Origin: Deltaproteobacteria bacterium
GTDB taxonomy: Bacteria; Desulfobacterota; DAOWNY01
NCBI GenBank assembly: GCA_030642325.1
Contig: DAOWNY010000119.1
Span: 1-5,741 of the forward strand
Direction of reading: 5' to 3'
DNA: 5,741 bases
Part shown: one piece after another, positions 1 to 5,741 of the stretch
Layout: every line of letters begins with the position of its first letter
Numbering within the stretch: the first letter of the stretch is position 1
The notes under the pieces: model-generated
What the model saw: the letters and a program-made list of their open reading frames with translations, nothing else
Databases searched by the model: none
What the model was told of the DNA's origin: nothing
Position numbers and translations under genes: made by a program

Positions 1-7
1 ACGCACC

Positions 8-108
8 TTGCTTGTCTTTTTCCCTTTCTGCGGTGTTACGACTTCAGTTACATAGAAATACTATACGCCTTCAGTCGTGCCTTGCATAAAGAAAAAAATA
101 CTGCGCAA
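8..108. repeat. Imperfect long palindrome (foldback repeat) upstream of mfd
   Basis: The two halves of this stretch are approximate reverse complements around position 58. Paired blocks, from inside out, are ATAG 52-55 with CTAT 61-64 (5-base loop), ACGACT 38-43 with AGTCGT 73-78, the pyrimidine-rich 15-31 with the purine-rich 84-100 (13 of 17 positions complementary), and TTGC 8-11 with GCAA 105-108. All share nearly the same centre, which is hard to get by chance. No reading frame of note runs through it. It could be a MITE-like or dispersed intergenic repeat, or a structured RNA. It may extend left of the window. The palindrome is seen directly; its identity is not known. Confidence 0.55.
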
Positions 109-170
109 TCTTACGCCATTTAACACGTGACATGACACTAAGTGCTCAATTCAGGTTTTAATATCTTTAG

Positions 171-200
171 TTGAGCTTTGATCATCGGTTTTATTATGAT
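171..200 (+). promoter_or_regulatory. Candidate sigma70 promoter for mfd
   Basis: TTGAGC at 171-176 (4 of 6 matches to the -35 consensus) is followed after 18 bases by TATGAT at 195-200 (5 of 6 matches to the -10 consensus), in an AT-rich stretch about 70 bases upstream of the mfd start. An overlapping weaker pair, TTGATC 178-183 with TAATAT 200-205, is also possible. AT-rich DNA gives such matches easily, so this is tentative. Confidence 0.35.
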
Positions 201-234
201 AATATATATGGTCATCATTTACAATTAATATAAG

Positions 235-240
235 AAAGGA
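235..240 (+). promoter_or_regulatory. Shine-Dalgarno site preceding ATG 248
   Basis: AAAGGA sits 7 bases before the ATG at 248, which is ideal spacing. That ATG opens a 9-codon frame, not the mfd frame. The mfd ATG at 270 has only a G-rich stretch (260-266) 3 bases upstream as its own site. The best ribosome binding site in the region therefore points to the short frame, or to a start that would need a frameshift to reach mfd. Confidence 0.55.
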
Positions 241-247
241 AATTACC

Positions 248-277
248 ATGAAAAGTTTTGGGGGAATTAATGGCTAA
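248..277 (+). CDS. Possible 9-codon leader ORF overlapping the mfd start
   Basis: ATG 248 opens a frame encoding MKSFGGING and stops at TAA 275-277, just past the mfd ATG at 270. It has the strongest Shine-Dalgarno nearby (235-240). Such an arrangement would let ribosomes that finish the short frame restart on mfd (translational coupling). No sequence family is recognisable in 9 residues. The alternative is that ATG 248 is the true mfd start and the five-G run 260-264 carries one G too many: with four Gs the frame reads MKSFGELMANRN and runs into Mfd. The sequence alone cannot decide between these. Confidence 0.3.
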   Translation: MKSFGGING

Positions 278-3200
278 TCGGAATACCCCTTACACCACTT
301 TATCCTCGCTCATTGAGTGCATTAAAGAAAAAAGGGATGGAATACGTGTTTTCGGACTTCATCCATCTTCCAAGGCATACCTGATTGCTTCAATTGGTAA
401 AAAACTGGATCAAACCATAGTAGTTATAACCCCCGACTCAAAGGATGCCATGACATTCAGAGAAGATATTGCCTTCTTTCTGGGTGAAGAAAATAAATCC
501 ATTTCCTTGACAAAAGACCAGCAGATCTATCTCTATCCACCGAATAAAAATGCTCTGCCGGAGGGGGAATTTCTTCTTCAAGAAAATACCTGCCGGAGGA
601 TGGAAACTCTTTTTAAACTTCTCAACGGGTCTATGCCCTGCATTATCGTTACAACCGCCACAGCCTTTGCTCAAAAAATAATTTCCCCAAAAACCTTAAC
701 CTCTCATATCGATTATCTAACCCAGGGCAAAGAGATTGACCGGGAAAAATTGATAGCTGATCTTCTCAACAAGGGCTATCAACACGTAAGTCTGGTTGAA
801 GGCGGGGGTGAAATCAGTGTGAGGGGGGGGATCTTAGACATTTTTCCACCTCTTTATCAAAAAGCACTCCGAATAGAATTCGTTGGAGATGAAATTGAAT
901 CAATCAGAACTTTTGACACAGTAACCCAAAGATCTGAGGATTCTATTGCCGAGATGATAATTATGCCCTTGACGGAATCGATATCTTCATCCGAGACAGA
1001 CAGTTTTTCCGACTATCTTCCCGAAAATTGCACCCTTTTCATCGATCAACCATCAAAAATAAATCAAACAGATGACGATCCATTAAGAATCGAACTCCTG
1101 GAAAAATTTCAATCCATATCTTTTGAAGAAATAGAAATTTCCTTTTCTCCTGACAATTCGACAAAAAACATCAGATTTACCATCGAGACCAATGACAATA
1201 TCCAACGGGAATTAAAATATTCAAAGTCTTCCGAAGGAGGCATGCTTTCTCCCTTGATCAATAGCATCAATGATTGGTTGGACGGGGGCATGAACGTATC
1301 CCTCATTAGTCCAACCAAAAGAGAGGTGGAACAATTATCGGAGTTACTCGGCAACTACCCCCTCCGGGTGAACCGGGAGGATGATCCCTTTTGTCTGGAA
1401 AATCAAGAGTCATATGTGCTGCCAAAAGTGACAATCCGGCAGGGATCCCTCTCCTCGGGGTTCCGGTTTCCTTCGGAAGGAATAGCCTTCATTACCGAAG
1501 ACGAAATATTCGGTAAAAAAATTAGGCGAAGGGGTATCCATCGTAAACGGGATGGCTATCTCATTGCTTCTTTGGGTGATTTGCAACTAAACGACTTTAT
1601 TGTTCATAGTACCTTTGGAATCGGGGTATATCGAGGGCTCAAAAAACTTGTTCTGGACGGTGGAATAGAAAGAGATTTCATCGCTCTTGAGTATCTGGGG
1701 GGGGATAAACTATATTTGCCGGTGGAGAGATTGAATATAATCCAAAAGTATATTGGTGCCCAGGGAATTGCCTCCAGGCTGGATAAGCTGGGAGGCAATT
1801 CATGGATCCGGACAAAGAAAAAAGTGAGCGAATCGGTAAAAAAAATGGCGGGGGAACTGTTGAAAATATATGCCTCCCGACGTATCCAGGAAGGATTCGC
1901 CTTTTCAGGACGGGACAACTACTTCAAAGAATTCGAAGCTGCCTTCAAATACGAAGAGACTCAAGACCAGCTAAAAGCGATCGATAACGTCCTGGATGAT
2001 ATGGAAAGCCCTTATCCGATGGATAGACTGATTTGCGGGGATGTGGGATACGGTAAAACCGAAGTGGCAAATCGCGCTGCGTTTAAGGCCACCATGGACG
2101 GCAAGCAGGTGGTTTTAGTTGCTCCCACCACCATTCTGGCGAACCAGCACTATCAAACATTTTCCCAACGTTTTAAGGATTATCCTGTCATAATCGAGGT
2201 GATCAGCCGCTTCAAAACCAAAAAGGAACAGAGAGAAATCATTGATTCCGTAAATGGGGGAAAGACAGACATTATCATCGGAACCCACCGTCTTCTGCAA
2301 GCCGACGTCGTTCCCAAAAACCTTGGCCTTATCATTATTGACGAAGAGCAGCGTTTCGGGGTATCACATAAAGAAAAGCTGAAAAAGCTGCGAAGCACGG
2401 TTGATGTTCTTACCTTAACCGCCACCCCTATTCCCCGTACTCTCAATATGGCCATGATGGGTATCTGGGACTTAAGCACCATTGAAACCCCTCCCAACAA
2501 CCGGCAGTCTATAAAAACTTATCTTACTGAATATGATGAACATATCATCCGGGAAGCGATCCTGAAAGAGATTAACAGGGATGGGCAGGTATTCTTTATT
2601 CATAATCGTGTGGAAAGTATTGAATCAATGAGCCAATTTTTAACACGCTTGGTTCCGGAAGCACGGTTGGCCATCGCCCACGGGAGACTTAAGGCAAAAC
2701 AGCTGGAGAGAGTAATGCTGGATTTTACCGGAGGCAAGTATGATATTTTGCTCTGCACCACCATCATCGAATCCGGTCTGGACATCCCCACTGCCAATAC
2801 CATCATTATCAACCGGGCGGATAAATTCGGTCTGGCAGATATTTATCAACTGCGAGGAAGAGTGGGAAGATCCAAAGAACAGGCCTACGCTTATCTACTC
2901 ACTCCCAAAGGCATTGCCATCACTGAGGATTCAAAAAAACGTCTAAAAGCTATCCAGGAATACGGCGAGCTGGGCTCCTCATTCCGACTGGCCCTCAAAG
3001 ATCTGGAGATACGGGGAGCGGGCAATATCCTTGGGGACTCCCAATCCGGGCATATAAGCGCGGTAGGGTACGAGATGTACATACAGTTGATGGAAAAAGA
3101 AATAAACAGGCTTAACGGAGAAAAGACCGAAATAGAAATTGAACCGGAAATCGAACTCAATATTTCCGCCCTCCTGCCCGAAGACTACATACCGGATACC

Positions 3201-3572
3201 AATCATCGTCTCATTGCTTACAAAAAACTGTCTTCCTCAACAACCAATGAAGAACTTGATGCCATAAAAGAAGAACTGATAGATCTATACGGTGTCCTCC
3301 CCGTTCAAGCCGGTAATCTGCTGGAAATTATTCAGACCAAAATCCTCCTTAAAAAATTGATGATTAAAAGGCTGGATTTTAAAGGCAGGGAAGTTATTCT
3401 ATCTTTTGATAAAGCTGCAAAAATCCCCCCGGATAAGATGGTCAGGATCATCAGCCAAAATCAGGATAAAATCAAGCTTACTCCGGATTTAAAGCTTTTT
3501 CTTTCCTTGGTGAATCCATCCCCCCACCTTATCCTCCGGGAAACCAGAAATTTCCTGGAAAAATTTTTTTAA
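270..3572 (+). CDS. mfd: Transcription-repair coupling factor Mfd (TRCF)
   Basis: This is the ATP-dependent DNA translocase that pushes RNA polymerase stalled at DNA damage off the template and recruits UvrA for nucleotide excision repair; it acts in the cytoplasm on DNA. From ATG 270 it is 1100 residues, slightly shorter than E. coli Mfd (1148), and all modules are present. The N-terminal UvrB-like, UvrA-binding part includes the RGGILDIFP stretch from R185. The CarD-like RNA polymerase interaction domain spans about 434-515 (YLPVE at 482-486). The helicase has Walker A GDVGYGKTE 590-598 (K596), Walker B DEEQ 691-694, TATPIPRT from 717 and motif VI QLRGRVGR 860-867. The translocation motif RGAG lies at 915-918 with Q925, and the C-terminal regulatory domain starts near 961. 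ATG 270 is preferred because TTG 258, in the same frame, lacks a well-spaced ribosome site. Two eight-G runs lie inside the gene. It appears monocistronic. Confidence 0.97.
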   Translation: MANRNTPYTTLSSLIECIKEKRDGIRVFGLHPSSKAYLIASIGKKLDQTIVVITPDSKDAMTFREDIAFFLGEENKSISLTKDQQIYLYPPNKNALPEGEFLLQENTCRRMETLFKLLNGSMPCIIVTTATAFAQKIISPKTLTSHIDYLTQGKEIDREKLIADLLNKGYQHVSLVEGGGEISVRGGILDIFPPLYQKALRIEFVGDEIESIRTFDTVTQRSEDSIAEMIIMPLTESISSSETDSFSDYLPENCTLFIDQPSKINQTDDDPLRIELLEKFQSISFEEIEISFSPDNSTKNIRFTIETNDNIQRELKYSKSSEGGMLSPLINSINDWLDGGMNVSLISPTKREVEQLSELLGNYPLRVNREDDPFCLENQESYVLPKVTIRQGSLSSGFRFPSEGIAFITEDEIFGKKIRRRGIHRKRDGYLIASLGDLQLNDFIVHSTFGIGVYRGLKKLVLDGGIERDFIALEYLGGDKLYLPVERLNIIQKYIGAQGIASRLDKLGGNSWIRTKKKVSESVKKMAGELLKIYASRRIQEGFAFSGRDNYFKEFEAAFKYEETQDQLKAIDNVLDDMESPYPMDRLICGDVGYGKTEVANRAAFKATMDGKQVVLVAPTTILANQHYQTFSQRFKDYPVIIEVISRFKTKKEQREIIDSVNGGKTDIIIGTHRLLQADVVPKNLGLIIIDEEQRFGVSHKEKLKKLRSTVDVLTLTATPIPRTLNMAMMGIWDLSTIETPPNNRQSIKTYLTEYDEHIIREAILKEINRDGQVFFIHNRVESIESMSQFLTRLVPEARLAIAHGRLKAKQLERVMLDFTGGKYDILLCTTIIESGLDIPTANTIIINRADKFGLADIYQLRGRVGRSKEQAYAYLLTPKGIAITEDSKKRLKAIQEYGELGSSFRLALKDLEIRGAGNILGDSQSGHISAVGYEMYIQLMEKEINRLNGEKTEIEIEPEIELNISALLPEDYIPDTNHRLIAYKKLSSSTTNEELDAIKEELIDLYGVLPVQAGNLLEIIQTKILLKKLMIKRLDFKGREVILSFDKAAKIPPDKMVRIISQNQDKIKLTPDLKLFLSLVNPSPHLILRETRNFLEKFF
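3536..3570 (+). terminator. Intrinsic-terminator-like hairpin inside the mfd 3' end
   Basis: The arms CCGGGAAA 3536-3543 and TTTCCTGG 3551-3558 can form an 8-pair stem (one G-U pair) with a 7-base loop. The stem is followed by five As and then seven Ts at 3564-3570, ending on the first base of the mfd stop codon. This fits an intrinsic terminator in the mfd direction, although the five As between stem and T tract are not ideal. On the opposite strand no T tract follows, so it would not serve the convergent gene. It overlaps coding sequence, and no better terminator is visible after the stop. Confidence 0.42.
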
Positions 3573-3637
3573 AATCATCCGGCAGCCCCGGCCACGGTAA
3601 TGTCATTGGAAATCGTTGGCAGTTGCAACTCTACTCA

Positions 3638-3856
3638 AGAGTCAGTAGCCGGAATTCAGCCTTTCTTCTCCGGCACGGCAGACAGGAAGCCGGAATGAGA
3701 AGGGAACCCGCCGGGCAATTTCAAGACTCGGTTGTCCGGCAAAAATCTTCGTTATAGTGATACTTCACGGTTGATGTCTCAGCCAAAAGAAGTCAGTAAA
3801 TTGCCGAAGGCCTATGCTTCTTCTATTCCGGATTCCGGCTCCTGACTTCTGAATTC
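3638..3856. repeat. Mosaic of short direct and inverted repeats between the convergent genes
   Basis: The 3573-3868 gap has no credible gene but is built of recurring short words. AGCCGGAAT occurs at 3647-3655 and 3688-3696, and inverted at 3832-3840. GAATTCAG occurs at 3652-3659 and inverted at 3849-3856. AGTCAGTA occurs at 3640-3647 and 3791-3798. A 19-base block at 3641-3659 matches the reverse complement of 3828-3846 at 16 positions. AGAAGTCAG 3788-3796 and CTGACTTCT 3842-3850 are perfect 9-base inverted arms around a 45-base spacer. The hexamer GCCGGA or its complement appears six times in this gap. This looks like a decayed palindromic repeat or MITE-like element. The inverted arms could also end transcription from the minus-strand gene, being followed on that strand by four Ts, but the loop is large. 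Confidence 0.5.
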
Positions 3857-3868
3857 GCTGAGTAGTTA

Positions 3869-5263
3869 TTATCTTTGAGATATTTGGGAATATCTGTAAA
3901 CGGCAGAAAGGGCTCGCACCGCTCGTTCGGGAGAAGGATAGACGGGAATTCCGTTCTCTTCCAATAAGCGGGCAGTATCTTTTAAGGCAGCTTCGGGACC
4001 CAATAGATTAGCTACAATCGGTTTAGGGCTGGCTTTGGCGATATCGGCTATTTGAGAAAAATCGGGAATAAATAAAAGATTGGAAGAAAAGGCAACGGGC
4101 ATAATAATTAAGATACCATCCACCGCCTCGTCTTCTATCAAAGCCTTAAGACTTATTTTAAATGGGTGGGTGCATCCATGAATCGGGGCGGATGGCCCCA
4201 AGTCCACCGGATTTTCCATCTCCTCCTGCCAGGCAGGACAGATACCTTTTAACAGTTTCCGACTGGGGGGGGATAAATTGGATAAAACTAAACCGGTATC
4301 CTCCATCATATCCACCGCCATTGTTGCTCCACCTCCGGTAATGGTTACTATTCCCAGCCGGTTTCCTTTGATGGCGGAAAAAAAACAAAAAACTTTGGCA
4401 TAATCAAATAACTCTTCTAAATTATTGGCCCTGATCAAACCTGCCTGCCGAAAAATTCCATTGAGCACCATATCCTCGCCACCCAACGAACCGGTATGAG
4501 AAAAGGCAGATCGGGCTCCCGCCGCAGTTCTTCCGGTCTTAAATATCACCACCGGCTTTCGGGGGGTTATCTGTCTGGCCGCTTCAACGAATAATCGCCC
4601 CCGCGAAAAACCCTCCACATGCAAAGCAATCACCCGGCAGGAGGGATCGTCCTTCAGGTAATCCAGTATATCGGCATCATCAATATCTACTTTATTGCCC
4701 ATATCAATGGATTTGTTGATTCCAATGTTGAGATGGGTATGCATCCATTCAATTACGTTTGTGCAAAATTGACCGGTTTGACTCACCATGGCCACCGGGC
4801 CGGGGGTTAAATTATCAATTGAACCGATTGAGAGAACCAAATTTGAATCAGTATTGATTATTCCCGGAACATTGGGACCCAGAATTCTAATATTTTTTTG
4901 GCGGGCAGAAGCTAAAACCGCCTTTTGAAGGTTTATTCCTTCCTTACCTGCCTCAGAAAATCCTCCCGAGCAGATAATTATCCCCTTGGCCCCTTTTTTA
5001 CAAGCTTCTTCCAGTAACGATGGAGTAAGGTTGGCAGAAATCAAAGACACTACCAGATCCACCGGTTCCGGGACCAAAGAAAGGGTGGGATAAGTTTTCA
5101 GGCCGCATATAGTGCTTTCCGAAGGATTTACGGGAAAAATCTTCCCCTTAAATCCAAATTTTACGGCATTATTTAAAATATTGAAACCCGGTCTTCCCGG
5201 TGTCCGGGAAGACCCGACAATGGCTATGTTCCGAGGAGAAAGAAACGGTTTTAAAGGGTGCAT
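3869..5263 (-). CDS. NDP-forming acyl/acetyl-CoA synthetase, alpha subunit (CoA-binding)
   Basis: The 464-residue protein belongs to the succinyl-CoA synthetase / ADP-forming acetate-CoA ligase superfamily, which interconverts acyl-CoA + ADP + Pi with acid + CoA + ATP through a phosphohistidine. The N-terminal CoA-binding Rossmann domain has IAIVGSS at 13-19 and LGPNVPG at 128-134. A second flavodoxin-like domain (about 155-290) starts with SQTGQF 161-166 and holds the active-site SHTGSLGG, with His256 as the predicted phosphorylated residue and Glu217 as its likely partner; these match His257 and Glu218 of the Pyrococcus furiosus alpha subunit. A third domain carries TGGGA 309-313 and NPVDL 351-355. 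The ATP-grasp beta domain found in single-chain versions (about 700 residues) is absent, and no beta gene is in the window. Val132 replaces the usual Cys of GPNC. The start ATG follows AAGGA at only 2 bases, and no other in-frame start lies upstream before a stop. Substrate is unknown: acetate, another short acid or an aromatic acid. Confidence 0.88.
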   Translation of the reverse strand: MHPLKPFLSPRNIAIVGSSRTPGRPGFNILNNAVKFGFKGKIFPVNPSESTICGLKTYPTLSLVPEPVDLVVSLISANLTPSLLEEACKKGAKGIIICSGGFSEAGKEGINLQKAVLASARQKNIRILGPNVPGIINTDSNLVLSIGSIDNLTPGPVAMVSQTGQFCTNVIEWMHTHLNIGINKSIDMGNKVDIDDADILDYLKDDPSCRVIALHVEGFSRGRLFVEAARQITPRKPVVIFKTGRTAAGARSAFSHTGSLGGEDMVLNGIFRQAGLIRANNLEELFDYAKVFCFFSAIKGNRLGIVTITGGGATMAVDMMEDTGLVLSNLSPPSRKLLKGICPAWQEEMENPVDLGPSAPIHGCTHPFKISLKALIEDEAVDGILIIMPVAFSSNLLFIPDFSQIADIAKASPKPIVANLLGPEAALKDTARLLEENGIPVYPSPERAVRALSAVYRYSQISQR

Positions 5264-5319
5264 GATCCTTGAGCAAGATGAGAGATTTTAATCAAACGAT
5301 TCAGATTTCCATTAAAACC

Positions 5320-5376
5320 GCATCCACGTTATCCTTCACGCGATGGTGAAGCAGTTAGTGTTGATTTGAGGGATGC
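5320..5376. repeat. Nested inverted repeat upstream of the CoA-ligase gene
   Basis: GCATCC 5320-5325 is the exact complement partner of GGATGC 5371-5376, and inside it CTTCAC 5334-5339 pairs with GTGAAG 5346-5351 around a 6-base loop. On the minus strand this lies about 57-113 bases upstream of the CoA-ligase start, where it could be a 5' leader structure or operator. It could equally be part of a dispersed repeat. The pairing is seen; a role is not. Confidence 0.35.
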
Positions 5377-5434
5377 AGAAAATACGTAGAAACGAATCCT
5401 GCCAAACTGTTTTATTTATTTTTATTATTTTAAC

Positions 5435-5462
5435 GGATGAAGATTATTGTAAATAATCATCC
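5435..5462. repeat. Hairpin with 11-pair stem
   Basis: The left arm 5435-5448 (GGATG, three unpaired bases AAG, ATTATT) pairs with the right arm 5452-5462 (AATAATCATCC) around a 3-base loop. All 11 pairs are Watson-Crick, interrupted only by the bulge. The T-rich run lies before it on the plus strand (5409-5431), so neither strand shows the T tract expected directly after an intrinsic terminator. Confidence 0.4.
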
Positions 5463-5577
5463 GGATATACCTTATCTTTATTGTTATAGCCCGTTAGCAA
5501 AAACCCAATATCTATAATGCTTTTGGAATAATCACATTACAGGCTGTATTAAAAAAAATTATATTATCAGTTAAAAC

Positions 5578-5634
5578 CTCTTTTGTAAAGAGTATATTGG
5601 ATGGGGTCAAGTCTGCTCTTGACTCTTTCGGAGT
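5578..5634 (+). repeat. REP-like hairpin cluster upstream of the transposase
   Basis: Three small palindromes lie in 57 bases directly before the transposase start. CTCTTT 5578-5583 pairs with AAAGAG 5587-5592 (3-base loop). GTCAAG 5606-5611 pairs with CTTGAC 5618-5623 (6-base loop) and is preceded by a G run (5603-5606). ACTC 5622-5625 pairs with GAGT 5631-5634 and overlaps the previous stem, so the two are mutually exclusive. REP-associated and IS200-type transposases bind and cut next to such foldbacks with a short flanking guide sequence. By position and form the middle hairpin is the best candidate for an end of the element or a REP unit; this is inference. Confidence 0.45.
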
Positions 5635-5654
5635 AAAATGTTATAAATCGGGAC

Positions 5655-5741
5655 ATGGCACGTCCACTTAGAATAGAGTATCCAGGCGCATGGTATCATG
5701 TGATGAACAGGGGGAGAGGAGCCGAAAAAATATTTCGTGAC
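5655..5741 (+). CDS. REP-associated tyrosine transposase (Y1/IS200-like), N-terminal fragment
   Basis: Translation from ATG 5655 gives 29 residues before the window ends, beginning MARPLRIEYPGAWYHVMNRG and continuing to IFRD. The R-IEYPGA-YHV-NRG pattern followed by IFRD is the characteristic opening of Y1_Tnp-family proteins called RAYTs or TnpA-REP, single-strand DNA transposases with one catalytic tyrosine. The HUH motif and the tyrosine lie further downstream and cannot be seen here, so activity cannot be judged. The gene is cut by the window edge, not visibly broken. The ribosome site is poor: GGGA ends 1 base before the ATG. The hairpin cluster upstream is consistent with a REP/RAYT unit. 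Confidence 0.85.
   Translation, partial: MARPLRIEYPGAWYHVMNRGRGAEKIFRD

Larger units (their letters stand above)
5264..5654. other. Intergenic region, AT-rich with several hairpins
   Basis: No gene is supported in these 391 bases. The part near the minus-strand gene (5264-5400) holds its upstream region, in which I find no convincing -35/-10 pair. The stretch 5410-5600 is strongly AT-rich. It contains a nested stem at 5320-5376, a hairpin at 5435-5462, and a cluster of hairpins at 5578-5634 just before the transposase. A perfect TATAAT lies at 5513-5518 on the plus strand, but no acceptable -35 stands at the right distance. Confidence 0.6.

Noticed and set aside
258..269. TTG 258 as the mfd start
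   Set aside because: It is in frame but has no ribosome site at proper spacing (AAAGGA is 17 bases away), whereas ATG 270 gives a natural start with a G-rich stretch just upstream.
1604..1918. Antisense open frames inside mfd (this and several others of 60-106 codons)
   Set aside because: They lie opposite or out of frame within a clearly conserved gene, have no recognisable family, and lack good ribosome sites.
3573..3868. CRISPR array or small gene in the convergent gap
   Set aside because: Repeats are short, irregularly spaced and in both orientations, not a direct array with even spacers; no frame has a start with ribosome site and sensible length.
4158..4388. Second minus-strand frame inside the CoA-ligase gene
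   Set aside because: It is an out-of-frame shadow; the main frame carries all family motifs without interruption.
5320..5376. Integron attC-like site
   Set aside because: GTTA and TAAC words occur near the stem, but the paired core sites GTTRRRY and RYYYAAC are not present in the required arrangement, and no integron cassette context is seen.
5513..5518. TATAAT as promoter of the transposase
   Set aside because: The hexamer is perfect, but no acceptable -35 sits 15-19 bases upstream and the surroundings are AT-rich.

Overview
The window looks like a piece of the chromosome of an anaerobic, moderately AT-rich bacterium, most plausibly a deltaproteobacterium (Desulfobacterota). This placement is an inference from three things: the type of Mfd, a two-subunit-style ADP-forming acyl-CoA synthetase alpha chain, and intergenic DNA full of short palindromic repeats next to a REP-associated transposase. 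No rRNA or other decisive marker is present.

Layout. Positions 1-257 are non-coding: an imperfect palindrome of about 100 bases centred near position 58, then an AT-rich stretch with a possible sigma70 promoter. Positions 270-3572 (+) encode a full-length Mfd (transcription-repair coupling factor), preceded by a 9-codon reading frame with a good Shine-Dalgarno that overlaps the mfd start. A terminator-like hairpin with a T tract lies inside the last codons of mfd. Positions 3573-3868 separate two convergent genes and hold a mosaic of short direct and inverted repeats. Positions 3869-5263 (-) encode a 464-residue alpha subunit of an NDP-forming acyl/acetyl-CoA synthetase, with its active-site histidine intact but no ATP-grasp partner in view. 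Positions 5264-5654 are an AT-rich, hairpin-rich gap. The window ends in the first 29 codons (5655-5741, +) of a REP-associated (Y1/IS200-like) tyrosine transposase, with a hairpin resembling a REP-type substrate just upstream.

How the genes relate. mfd and the CoA-ligase gene face each other and are probably independent transcription units; nothing suggests a shared pathway. Mfd is housekeeping DNA repair, the CoA ligase is energy or acyl-CoA metabolism, and the transposase belongs to a mobile or domesticated repeat system. I see no clearly new multi-gene system. The best leads are the palindromic repeats in all three intergenic regions (possible RAYT substrates or MITE-like relics), the mfd start region with a G tract where loss of one base would fuse a better start to mfd, three exact eight-G runs inside genes, and the orphan alpha subunit.
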